DNA of 64,000 nucleotides from Streptomyces sp. NBC_00443 (GTDB lineage Bacteria > Actinomycetota > Actinomycetes > Streptomycetales > Streptomycetaceae): the NCBI RefSeq assembly GCF_036014175.1, contig NZ_CP107917.1, positions 1,798,001-1,862,000 on the forward strand, in the 5' to 3' direction. Within the stretch, counting starts at the first letter, position 1; each line of letters starts with the position of its first letter. Shown in pieces: positions 44,667 to 52,895 of this stretch. The translations under genes and the position numbers were made by a program. The notes under the pieces were generated by a model, which worked only from the letters and a program-made list of their open reading frames with translations, was not told the origin of the DNA and made no database searches.

Positions 44667-44693
44667 CCGGCCGGCACCCGGGGTGCCGGCCGG
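44667..44693. terminator. Bidirectional terminator after the beta-galactosidase gene
   Basis: CCGGCCGGCACCC and GGGTGCCGGCCGG form a perfect 13-bp stem between two convergent genes. It can stop transcription from both sides. Confidence 0.8.
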
Positions 44694-44708
44694 TACGGGG
44701 CGGGGTGG

Positions 44709-46721
44709 CTACGGGCAGCTGATGCGCGCGTCCCCCGTGTCCGTCGTGCAGATGTCCAGGCCCAGGCCGCCGTTGGCGGTGTCGTTGGCGGGGACGTTGT
44801 CGACGGTGTCGAGGCGGTCGTTCCCGGAGTTGCCGAGCAGGGTGTCGTTGCCCGGGCCGCCGGTGAGGGTGTCGTTGTTCAGGCCGCCGTCGGCGCGGTC
44901 GTCGCCGAAGTTGCCGTACACCGTGTCGGTGCCGGAGCCGGCGTTGATCGTGTCGTTGCCGCCGAGTCCGCACATGACGTCGGTGCCGCTGGTGCCGGTC
45001 ATGGTGTCGTTGCCGCTGGTGCCGATGCGGGTGCAGCCGCGGGAGTTGTTGACCGTGGTGGGGGCCGTGGCCGTGTTGTTGGCGGTGTCCGGGTCGGACT
45101 GGGCTGCGCTCACGGTGGCCCGGTCGGTGAGGGTTCCCGTGGCCCTGGGTTCGACGACGACCGTCACGGTGGTGCGGGCGCCGGCGGCGAGGGTGCCGAG
45201 GGCGCAGGTCGCGCCGGTGGCGGAGGTGGTGCAGGTGCCCTGGCCCGGGGTGGCCGAGATGACGGTGGCCGCCGGGCCGGTGACCGTGTCGGTGAGGGTG
45301 ACTCCGGTAGCCGAGGTGGTGGTGCTGTTGTTGACGACCGTCACGGTGAAGGTGGCACGGTCGCCGAGGCTGACCGCGCCGGTACCGGTCTTGGTGACCG
45401 ACAGGTCGACTCCGGCGGGCGGCGGGGGCGGGGTGCCTACGCCGCCGAGGTAACGGGCCATGACACGCAGTCCGTTGAAGCCACTGTTGCCGAAGGCGAC
45501 GACCTTGCCGTCGCTCTGGAGGGCGAGGGCGTTCACCCGGTCGCCGGCGCCGAAGTCGGTGGTGGCGCGGCCGCCCGTGCCGAATCCGGTGTCGAGAGTG
45601 CCGCCGGCGTCGAAGCGGGCGAGCAGGAAGTCGCCGGCCTGTCCACCGCCGCCGGCGAGGATCCGGTCGTCGGGCTGGACCACGAGATCGCTCACGCCGG
45701 CTGTGCCGCCGAAGTCCGTGGTCGCGACACCGCCGGTGCCGAAGCCCATGTCGCGGCTGCCGTCGACGTTGTAGCGCACGAGCGCGAAGCGGTCCGCGCT
45801 CTGTCCGCCGACGATGATCCTGCCGGTCGACTGCACGGCCACGGACTCACCCCAGTTGTATCCGCCGAGGTCCGTGGTGACCTTCCCGTCGCCGCTGAAG
45901 GTGGTGTCCGGGCTGCCGTCGGGGTTGTACCGCGCCACGGCGAAGTCGAAGAAGCTCTGGCCCGCGTAGCCGGCCATGACGATCTTCCCGTTCGGCTGGA
46001 GGGCCAGGTCCTGCGCGGACGCACCGCCGCCGCCCGTCTCGGAGAACGAGGTCATGGTCACACCGTCACCACCGCCGAAGGCGCCGTCCGGGCTTCCGTC
46101 CGGCAGGTAGCGCAGGACCGCGAACCAGCCGCCGGCGTAGGCTCCGGCGACGATCTTCCCGTCCGGCTGGACGGCGACTCCGGCGGCGTCCTCGGCCCCG
46201 CCGGCCAGGCCGGGGCTGACCCATCCGTCGCCGCCCCCGAAGGACGTGTCGACGCTGCCGTCGGCGTTGTAGCGGACCACCGTGAACCAGCAGCAGCCCG
46301 CGAACTCGTCGTCGGTCTCCTGGTGCCGGCCGACCACGACGATCTTCCCGTCGGGCTGGATCGCCACCCCTTGGCCCACGTCGTCGCCGCCCTCGAAATC
46401 GGTCAGCACCTCACCGTCGCCCCCGCCGAAGGAGGTGTCGACGCTGCCGTCGGGGTTGTGCCGGGTCAGGGCGAAGTCGGCAGCGGCCGTGCCCTGCTCC
46501 CACCCGACCGAGACGATCTTGCCGTCGGGCTGAACGGCCACGTCCTCACCCTCGGCGTAGGTGGTCGTGGTGATGCTGACCCGGCCCCCGGTGCCGAACG
46601 TGGCGTCCAGGTCACCGGGTGCGGCGAACGCGCCGTGCGGTACGGCGACGACGAACGCCAGCGCCATGACCGAGGCGGCCAGGGCGCGTGAGGTTCCCCG
46701 CAGGGAATCAATGATGGACAT
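44709..46721 (-). CDS. Secreted delta-60 repeat / DUF11 / RTX-like protein
   Basis: Exported protein of 670 residues. A signal peptide (ALAASVMALAFVVAVPHGAF, cleavage near AFAAP) is followed by about seven delta-60 repeats (for example DGSVDTSFGGGDGEVLTDF and DGKIVVVGRH units) forming a beta-propeller-like array over residues 35-430. A DUF11 adhesion-type domain lies at about 435-545 (VDLSVTKTGTGAVSLGDRAT). The C-terminal calcium-binding nonapeptide-like repeats (GTSGNDTMTGTSGTD, GGPGNDTLLGNSGND) follow. It is probably a surface or matrix protein; its role is unknown. It is monocistronic and convergent with lacZ. Confidence 0.85.
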   Translation of the reverse strand: MSIIDSLRGTSRALAASVMALAFVVAVPHGAFAAPGDLDATFGTGGRVSITTTTYAEGEDVAVQPDGKIVSVGWEQGTAAADFALTRHNPDGSVDTSFGGGDGEVLTDFEGGDDVGQGVAIQPDGKIVVVGRHQETDDEFAGCCWFTVVRYNADGSVDTSFGGGDGWVSPGLAGGAEDAAGVAVQPDGKIVAGAYAGGWFAVLRYLPDGSPDGAFGGGDGVTMTSFSETGGGGASAQDLALQPNGKIVMAGYAGQSFFDFAVARYNPDGSPDTTFSGDGKVTTDLGGYNWGESVAVQSTGRIIVGGQSADRFALVRYNVDGSRDMGFGTGGVATTDFGGTAGVSDLVVQPDDRILAGGGGQAGDFLLARFDAGGTLDTGFGTGGRATTDFGAGDRVNALALQSDGKVVAFGNSGFNGLRVMARYLGGVGTPPPPPAGVDLSVTKTGTGAVSLGDRATFTVTVVNNSTTTSATGVTLTDTVTGPAATVISATPGQGTCTTSATGATCALGTLAAGARTTVTVVVEPRATGTLTDRATVSAAQSDPDTANNTATAPTTVNNSRGCTRIGTSGNDTMTGTSGTDVMCGLGGNDTINAGSGTDTVYGNFGDDRADGGLNNDTLTGGPGNDTLLGNSGNDRLDTVDNVPANDTANGGLGLDICTTDTGDARISCP

Positions 46722-46846
46722 GGCGCAAGAGTCCGGTCGCGACTTCGGCGGCTGGGCACGGCAGGCCGGCGAATCGGCTTACTGGTCCGCAGAGTTCCAC
46801 CCTGCGGGGTGACCGTTGCGACGATATGAATCACGTCGTGAGCGGG

Positions 46847-47520
46847 TCACGTCCGGCGGCCCGAGCTCCGTATCGGCGTGAAGAGCGCGGCGCCGGCGAT
46901 CAGTACGCAGCACGCGCCCGCGACCAGGCTCACCGGGGTCGTGCCCTGGTGTTCCGCGGCCCAGGTGAGGACGGCCGCGCCGATCGGGGCGGCAGCATAC
47001 TGCAGGGTCCAGAAGGCGGAGGTGACCCGGCCCAGGAGCGGCTCCGGGGTGACCTCCTGGCGCAGCGACATGGAGCAGGTGCCGGCCATGCCGACGCAGG
47101 CCAGGAAGGCGGCGGCGAGGGCCGCGACGACGGGGACGTCCTTCGCCCAGCCGAGCCCGGCGAAGGAGATCCCGCACACCGCGACCGAGCCGGTCCAGGT
47201 CGCCCCGAAGCCGAGGCGTCTGCGGACCCGGGCCACCAGCAGGGCGCCGGTGATCGTGCCGAGCGCGCCGACGGCCATGACGGTGCCCACCGTGCCGTCG
47301 TCGTGGCCGAGGTCGTGCTTGAGGTGGTAGATGACCAGGTCGTTCAGGCCGAGGGTGAGGAAGCTGAAGACGAACAGCAGAGCGGTCAGGGAGCGCAGCA
47401 CCGGGTGGCCGCGGAGAAAGTCGATCCCGGTGCGCAGGTCCCGCCACAGTCCCGACCGCTCGGTGGCCTTCCCCGGCCGTCCGCGCAGCCGTACGAAGGC
47501 CAGGCAGGCGGCGGCAACCG
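46847..47520 (-). pseudogene. MFS transporter, 5'-truncated
   Basis: Only the second half (about 225 residues) of a major facilitator superfamily drug exporter is present: GLWRDLRTGIDFLRGHPVLR, then six membrane segments (SLTALLFVFSFLTLGLNDLV, GTVMAVGALGTITGALLVAR, LRQEVTPEPLLGRVTSAFWT and so on). The frame has no start; homology stops around 47518 and the next gene ends at 47533, so the N-terminal six helices and promoter were lost by deletion. It is most likely non-functional. Confidence 0.75.
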
Positions 47521-47532
47521 AGGAACAACGCC

Positions 47533-48045
47533 TCAGTGGTCAGCGCAACACGGCGTGGGATCCGGCACCTCGAACGGTACGAGCGTCCCGCCCACGGCCG
47601 GCATGGCGGTCAGGACGAGTTCGGTGTCCTGCCAGGTCGGGCGCATGTGGTCGCCCGTCATCAGGAGGGTGTCCGGCGCCGGTCGCCCCGGCGTGCCCAG
47701 GACGGTCACCCGGTCGATGGCCGAGCGGGACAGCACGTCCGCGATCGTCAGTGTGCCGGTCAGCGCCGTGACGCCCGGATAGAGGACCGCCCGGCCCACC
47801 GCGTCGGGCGCCCCTGGTGACACCTGGTGTCCCCCGGCCGCGAGCCGCTCCTGGGCGGTACGCAGGAGCGGCTCGGACGGGAAGGTGAGGGAGAACGCCA
47901 CGTGTGGGCGCTCCCCCCGCACCAGGTGGGTGCAGCCGAACGTGCCCTCGGGGAGGGCCAGTTCGGCCGCCAGGGAGTGGAGCAGGTGGTCGGCGCTGCG
48001 GAGGTCCCTGACACCCGCGTCCACAGTCAGAACGTACGGTGTCAC
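47533..48045 (-). CDS. Hypothetical protein paired with the PHP metallohydrolase
   Basis: A 170-residue protein that I do not recognise. It starts VTPYVLTVDAGVRDLRSADH and ends PFEVPDPTPCCADH, with a terminal Cys-Cys-x-x-His that could bind metal. A second half with LTGTLTIADVLSRSAIDRVT and PAPDTLLMTGDHMRPTW suggests an alpha/beta fold. GTG at 48045 overlaps the stop of the upstream metallohydrolase by 4 bases (GTGA), so they are translated together and probably work together. No signal peptide is present, so it is cytoplasmic. Confidence 0.6.
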   Translation of the reverse strand: MTPYVLTVDAGVRDLRSADHLLHSLAAELALPEGTFGCTHLVRGERPHVAFSLTFPSEPLLRTAQERLAAGGHQVSPGAPDAVGRAVLYPGVTALTGTLTIADVLSRSAIDRVTVLGTPGRPAPDTLLMTGDHMRPTWQDTELVLTAMPAVGGTLVPFEVPDPTPCCADH

Positions 48046-49766
48046 GAGGGCAGGACCCACACGGGGTTGGTGTAGAACCACAGGTCGCGCCACGGGTCGG
48101 CGTCGCCGACGACGTCGATGGCCGGGCCGGCCGGGTCGACGGCCGCGCCCATCGCGCCGACGGCGCCGCGGTTGCCGTCGGAGCCGCGCAGGCGGACGTA
48201 GACGGGGCGGTCGACCTTGCCGAGGTCGTACGTGAGGCTGACGACGCCGGTCGACTTGTTCACCTCGTAGGACTTGACCACCTTCGCCGTCGGCGCGGTG
48301 AAGGTGTCCCTGTCCGCGGCCGGGCCGGTCACATCGCCCTTGATGACGTCCACGCGGGCCAACTTCGGTACGAAGCCCGCCCAGTTGGGGCCGCCCGCCA
48401 TCGCCACGTCGACCGTCAGGGTGACGCTCGTGCCCTTCCTGACGTGCAGGGCGCCGCCGAGCGTGGCCCAGCGGCGGCCGCCCATCAGGCGGACGTCGAG
48501 GCCGCTGAGCAGCTGGCCGTGGTCGACCCAGATGCGGCCCGCGCGGATGCCGTCCATGACGGCGGCGTAGGAGAAGCCGTCGGAGCCGACGTGCGTACGG
48601 CTGTACTGGCCGGGCCAGTAGTCGCCCTGGGTGATGTCGATCCGGCCGGCGTAGACCGGGTCGTCGTAGCGCCCGTTGGCCTCGAAGTTTCCGCCCCCGC
48701 GCGCGGCCGTGTCCCCGTACACCTGGTGGGAGTCGGAGTTGGCGGTGATCCACCACGGCTTGCCCTCGGCGAGGAGGCTGTCCCACAGGCCGCCGACGGT
48801 CGCGGTCATCCAGTCGAAGCCGCCCCAGGTGCGGTAGCTCTCCAGGGGGTAGCCGGCGAAGGAGTTGGCGCCGGGGTTGTTGTCGTAGATGCCGCGGGCG
48901 CGGGCCATGCCGAGGGGTGCGGGCAGGCCGGCCGCCTGGTGGCCCGGGGCGCCCTCGAAGCCGATGGCGATCTGCCGGGTGCGGCCCGCGTCCCGCCAGC
49001 CGCGGATCTCGTGCGGGGAGTCGACACCGCGCCGCGCCGGGTGGTTGGCGAGCATCAGCGCGTCCTTGACCTTGCGCCTTTCCACCTGCTCGGCAAGGAA
49101 GTCGAGCCCGGCGATGGCGAGCGCCTCGTTGGCGGTCGTCGAGTCGCCGGCGTTCTTCACGCTGCCGTCGTAGTCGTTCTCGAACTGCTTGAGGACGGAG
49201 ACCTCGTTCTTGCCGGGGTGCACGAACACGGTGCCGTGTTCTGCGGCCGGGATGTTCCACTCCAGGCCCTGGAAGACGAGCGTGTCCTCGTACGCGGACC
49301 GGGCCGCCCGGATGTCCGGGTTGACCTTCTCGACGCCGATCTTGGCGTGGGTGATGCTGCCGTGGTCGGTGATGACCAGCCAGTCCATGCCGTGCTTGGC
49401 GCCCTGGCGGACCTGGTCGACGACGCGGTACTTGCCGTCGCTGCTGTACTGGGTGTGGATGTGGTGGTCACCGGCCAGCCACAGGAAGCCGTTCGGTCTA
49501 CGGCCGCCCGAGGCCGGGGACGTCGAGGCGGCGGGCGTGGCGGCGGCCGTGGCCGGGGCGATCACGCTGCCGGCGGCCAGCCCGGCGCCCAGCAGGCCCG
49601 TCCGGCGCAGGAGCGTGCGGCGCGACTGCTGCTCGGGGGTCAGGGCCTCGTCGGGCACGGAGGTGTCGAAGGCGGCGGGCAGGGCGGATGCCGCCGCGTC
49701 GTGCGAGTGGTCGTGGTCATGGCCGTGTCCGTGTTGGTGATGACCGTGCGCGTGTCCGTGTCCCAT
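48042..49766 (-). CDS. CehA/McbA family PHP metallohydrolase with His-rich N-terminus
   Basis: Exported protein of 574 residues. It starts with an unusual His-rich stretch (MGHGHAHGHHQHGHGHDHDH; 11 His in residues 1-22), then after a 25-residue linker a Tat signal (SRRTLLRRTGLLGAGLAAGS, RR at 49-50). The PHP domain shows metal ligands GDHHIHTQYSSDGKY, ITDHGSITHAK and NSDSHQVYGD. A C-terminal beta-rich domain follows (GTSVTLTVDVAMAGGPNWAG). The CehA/McbA group hydrolyses carbamates, phosphodiesters and the like; the substrate here is unknown. ATG at 49766 has AGGAGG at 6 bases. The downstream 170-residue gene is coupled. Confidence 0.83.
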   Translation of the reverse strand: MGHGHAHGHHQHGHGHDHDHSHDAAASALPAAFDTSVPDEALTPEQQSRRTLLRRTGLLGAGLAAGSVIAPATAAATPAASTSPASGGRRPNGFLWLAGDHHIHTQYSSDGKYRVVDQVRQGAKHGMDWLVITDHGSITHAKIGVEKVNPDIRAARSAYEDTLVFQGLEWNIPAAEHGTVFVHPGKNEVSVLKQFENDYDGSVKNAGDSTTANEALAIAGLDFLAEQVERRKVKDALMLANHPARRGVDSPHEIRGWRDAGRTRQIAIGFEGAPGHQAAGLPAPLGMARARGIYDNNPGANSFAGYPLESYRTWGGFDWMTATVGGLWDSLLAEGKPWWITANSDSHQVYGDTAARGGGNFEANGRYDDPVYAGRIDITQGDYWPGQYSRTHVGSDGFSYAAVMDGIRAGRIWVDHGQLLSGLDVRLMGGRRWATLGGALHVRKGTSVTLTVDVAMAGGPNWAGFVPKLARVDVIKGDVTGPAADRDTFTAPTAKVVKSYEVNKSTGVVSLTYDLGKVDRPVYVRLRGSDGNRGAVGAMGAAVDPAGPAIDVVGDADPWRDLWFYTNPVWVLPS

Positions 49767-50028
49767 GAAAGGCCTCCTGGATGCCGCTGCCGTCCGGCGC
49801 CTGCCGTTGGGCGGCTGCCCTCTTCGGCGCTGCTGCGCCGTGTGTGGAGGATCAAGGCGAAACATGAACGTTGAACGAGCGGCGAGTGGCTGCCGGGTGC
49901 CCCGGACGCGGCGGATCGTCACGTCCCTCACTGTTTCCCCAACGGCCCTTGTACGTCATCCTCGTTGACACGGAACCTGAGCATCGCTCACCTTCTTGGC
50001 CCCCGTGACCCCCGGAGACTCCCCCACC

Positions 50029-51351
50029 ATGAGAAGACTCATCGGCACCCTCGCGGCCGCCGCACTTGCCCTCACCGGCCTCGCCACCACCGCGGCCACG
50101 CCCGCGACGGCCGCCGACTCCGGCACCTTCAACGTCCTGACGTACAACATCGCCGGCCTCCCCCTCGGCCTCGGCGACAGCGACCCGGAGACGAACACCC
50201 CGCTCATCGGGCAGCGGCTGGCGCCGTACGACATCGTCAACGTCCAGGAGGACTTCAACTACCACGCCTCGCTGTACGCCAACGACACCCACCCGTACCG
50301 CACGGCCACCAGCGGTGGCGCGGGCATCGGCGACGGCCTCAACACCCTCTCCGACCACTCCTTCGAGGACTTCGAGCGGGTGAAGTGGAACAAATGCACC
50401 GGCACGAACTGCCTGACCCCGAAGGGCTTCACGCTCGCCCGGGTGCGCCTGGCCGAGGGCGTGTTCGTGGACCTCTACAACGTTCACACCAACGCCGACT
50501 CCGACGACGCCGCCCTCGCCGCCCGCCGCGCCAACGTCGAACAGCTGTCGGACTTCATCCAGGCGAACTCGTCCGGCAACGCCGTCATCGTCATGGGCGA
50601 CACCAACACCCGCTACACGCGCACCGGCGACAACATCCGCACGCTGGTCGCCGAGAACGGCCTGACCGACGCCTGGGTGCAGTTGGTCAAGGGCGGCACT
50701 CCCCCGGCGGCGGGCGGCGACGCCCTGGTCTGCGACGCGGCTGCCCCGACCAATGACTGCGAGGTCGTCGACAAGGTCCTCTACCGCGGCAGCAAGCTGC
50801 TGGGCCTGAACGCCACCCGCTACGACAACGACTGGGCGACCTTCCTCCGCTCGGACGGCAAGCACCTCTCCGACCACTTCCCGCACGCGGTCGACTTCTC
50901 CTACACCCTCAACTCGTCCCTCAGGGCCGGCGACTTCTTCGGCGGTCCGCACGGCACGGCCTTCAACGACGCGGACAACCTGCCGGCGTCCGTGTCCCCG
51001 CGCACCCTCACCCTGCGCGGCGGCACCCGCCTGGACGCGGTGTCCCTCAGCCACGACGGGGGCACCGCCCTCACCCACGGCGGCAGCACGGGCGGCACGG
51101 CGACGTCCCTGACCCTGGCCGGCGGCGAGCACCTCACCGCCGTAAAGCTGACGCAGGGCCAGAAGGACGGCCGTACGCGGATCTTCTCGGCGGCCTTCAC
51201 CACGGACAAGGGCCGCACCCTCTCCGCCGGTACGGCGACCTCGGCGACCAAGACCTTCACGGCGCCGTCCGGTTGGCAGATCGTCGGGTTCACGGGCCGG
51301 TCGGGAGACGAGATCGACAAACTCGGGGTGCTGTACGCGCCGATCAGCTGA
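50029..51351 (+). CDS. Secreted endonuclease/exonuclease/phosphatase family protein with lectin-like domain
   Basis: Exported protein of 440 residues. A Sec signal lies at the start (LIGTLAAAALALTGLATTAA, cleavage near ATAAD). The DNase I/sphingomyelinase fold shows FNVLTYNIAGLPLG, NVQEDFNYH, VYNVHTNADS-type (YNVHTNAD), MGDTNTRYT and SDHFPHAVDFSY, the usual metal and catalytic residues. A C-terminal jacalin-like lectin domain covers about 310-440. Domain content suggests a secreted phospholipase C/sphingomyelinase-like or nuclease activity; the substrate is not certain. ATG at 50029 was preferred to an upstream GTG because the signal peptide begins there. Confidence 0.85.
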   Translation: MRRLIGTLAAAALALTGLATTAATPATAADSGTFNVLTYNIAGLPLGLGDSDPETNTPLIGQRLAPYDIVNVQEDFNYHASLYANDTHPYRTATSGGAGIGDGLNTLSDHSFEDFERVKWNKCTGTNCLTPKGFTLARVRLAEGVFVDLYNVHTNADSDDAALAARRANVEQLSDFIQANSSGNAVIVMGDTNTRYTRTGDNIRTLVAENGLTDAWVQLVKGGTPPAAGGDALVCDAAAPTNDCEVVDKVLYRGSKLLGLNATRYDNDWATFLRSDGKHLSDHFPHAVDFSYTLNSSLRAGDFFGGPHGTAFNDADNLPASVSPRTLTLRGGTRLDAVSLSHDGGTALTHGGSTGGTATSLTLAGGEHLTAVKLTQGQKDGRTRIFSAAFTTDKGRTLSAGTATSATKTFTAPSGWQIVGFTGRSGDEIDKLGVLYAPIS

Positions 51352-51435
51352 TCCCCGCCCGCGGGACGCCTCCGCCCGGACGGTCCTGCGCACCCCGTCC
51401 GGGCGGGAGCTCCACGTCCGCCGTACGGTCGTGGC

Positions 51436-52026
51436 ATGGAGACGACCGGGGACGATGCGACGGTGCTCGGCGGGGCGGGCTCCATCCGCTACCGGCCTGC
51501 GCGACCGGAGGACGGGACGGCCCTTGCGGAACTCGACGGTTCCTTCACGACGGACTCCGTGTTCGAGGTGGCCGCGACCGCGGACGGATTCAGCATCCGC
51601 CGGACTCCCGTGCAGCCTCCCCTCCACAAGGTCTTCCCCGCCGATGACGGCAGCGAGGACGACGACGGCCCTCCGGAGCTGAACCGGACGGTGGTCGCCT
51701 TCGACGGGGACCGGCTGTGCGGCGTGGTGGAGACCTCCTTCGCCCCATGGAACGCCCGCTTGACCATCCGCGACATCGAGGTCGCTCCGGCGTGGCGGGG
51801 CACGGGGATCGGGCGAACCCTGATGAACCACGCCTTCGACTTCGCGCGGGAGTGCGGGGCCGACCATGTCTGGCTGGAGGTCAGCAACATCAACGCTCCC
51901 GCGATTCGCGCCTACCTCCGCATGGGCTTCACCTTCTGCGGGCTGGACACCTCGCTCTACGACGGCACGGAGTCGGCCGGTGAGCAGGCACTCTTCATGG
52001 CCCGCCGGGTGCCTGACGAGTCATGA
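51436..52026 (+). CDS. GNAT acetyltransferase, streptothricin acetyltransferase-like
   Basis: Acetyl-CoA-dependent N-acetyltransferase of 196 residues. The sequence follows the streptothricin acetyltransferase of S. lavendulae along its length: LAELDGSFTTDSVFEVAATA, PLHKVFPADDGSEDDDG, RLTIRDIEVAPAWRGTGIGR (acetyl-CoA P-loop), HVWLEVSNINAPAIRAYLRM and GFTFCGLDTSLYDGTESAGE. That enzyme inactivates streptothricin by acetylating its beta-lysine. No streptothricin biosynthesis genes are in the window, so it would be a resistance or housekeeping homologue. ATG at 51436. Confidence 0.88.
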   Translation: METTGDDATVLGGAGSIRYRPARPEDGTALAELDGSFTTDSVFEVAATADGFSIRRTPVQPPLHKVFPADDGSEDDDGPPELNRTVVAFDGDRLCGVVETSFAPWNARLTIRDIEVAPAWRGTGIGRTLMNHAFDFARECGADHVWLEVSNINAPAIRAYLRMGFTFCGLDTSLYDGTESAGEQALFMARRVPDES

Positions 52027-52188
52027 GAGCGCCTGCGCGGTGCCATGGGGTCCGAACGGGCCCTCCAGGCTGACCTCACTCGCTCCGCAGCACCTCGGCG
52101 ATCGTCAGCCGCCCCGCCCTCCGCGCCCAGGCCGTCGTCCTGGCGTACGAGACGGGGTTGGTCCGGCCCGGCACTCACTAGGATGGCT

Positions 52189-52203
52189 CCTAGGGGCCTT
52201 AGG
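52189..52203. promoter_or_regulatory. Imperfect palindrome upstream of the TetR-type gene
   Basis: CCTAGGGGCCTTAGG matches its reverse complement at 12 of 15 positions and ends 30 bp before the TetR-type start; CTAG is also repeated at 52178-52181. It is a candidate auto-operator. Confidence 0.4.
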
Positions 52204-52233
52204 CCAGTCTCATCTCCGGAGGTCACCCACCCC

Positions 52234-52836
52234 ATGGCCCGCGCTGGACTCACCGCCGACCGCCTCGCCGCGGCCGCCGCCGAACTCGCCGACGAGGTCG
52301 GGTTCGAGAACGTCACCCTGTCCGCGCTGGCCCGGCACTTCGGGGTGAAGGACGCGAGTCTGTACTCGCACGTCCGGAACCTGCAGGACCTGCGGACCCG
52401 GGTCGCGCTGCTGGCGGGCGGCGAGATGATCGACCGGATCGCCGCCGCCGTCGCCGGGCGGGCCGGCAAGGACGCGCTGGCCGCGTTCGCGGACGCGTAC
52501 CGGGAGTACGCCCTTCAGCACCCGGGCCGCTACGCGGCGACCCAGATCCGCATCGACCAGACCCTCGTCGCCGACTCCCCCGCCATGCGCCGCACCGCCG
52601 AGATCACCTACGGGATGCTCCGCGCGTACGGCCTGGAGGAACCCGACCTCACCGACGCCGTCCGCCTGCTGCGCAGCACCTTCCACGGCTACTGCGCCCT
52701 GGAGTCCACCGGCGCCTTCGGCGCTCCCCGGGACGTACGGGAGTCCTGGGAGCGTGCCGTCGACGCGCTGCACGTGGCGCTCATGAACTGGCCGCGCAGC
52801 GAGCACGGCGGGCAGCCACCCCAGGCGCCACGCTGA
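52234..52836 (+). CDS. TetR/AcrR family transcriptional regulator
   Basis: Regulator of 200 residues. The N-terminal helix-turn-helix spans about 5-50 (VGFENVTLSALARHFGVKDA, SLYSHVRNLQDL). The C-terminal TetR_C-33/WHG-type ligand domain has FADAYREYALQHPGRYAATQ and LLRSTFHGYCALESTGAFGA. Such regulators usually repress themselves or a neighbouring gene; neither flanking gene is an obvious target. ATG at 52234 was chosen with GGAGG 11 bases upstream. Confidence 0.88.
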   Translation: MARAGLTADRLAAAAAELADEVGFENVTLSALARHFGVKDASLYSHVRNLQDLRTRVALLAGGEMIDRIAAAVAGRAGKDALAAFADAYREYALQHPGRYAATQIRIDQTLVADSPAMRRTAEITYGMLRAYGLEEPDLTDAVRLLRSTFHGYCALESTGAFGAPRDVRESWERAVDALHVALMNWPRSEHGGQPPQAPR

Positions 52837-52895
52837 CCACTTAGACTGGAAGCTTCGCGGAGGTCACACGCCGCCACCACGGGGGAGGGTGCGTC

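Noticed and set aside
52081..52175. Possible leftover of a permease C-terminus on the minus strand (RRAGRLTIAEVLRSE before TGA)
   Set aside because: Only about 25 residues, and the similarity to ABC permease ends is weak; no frame continues upstream.
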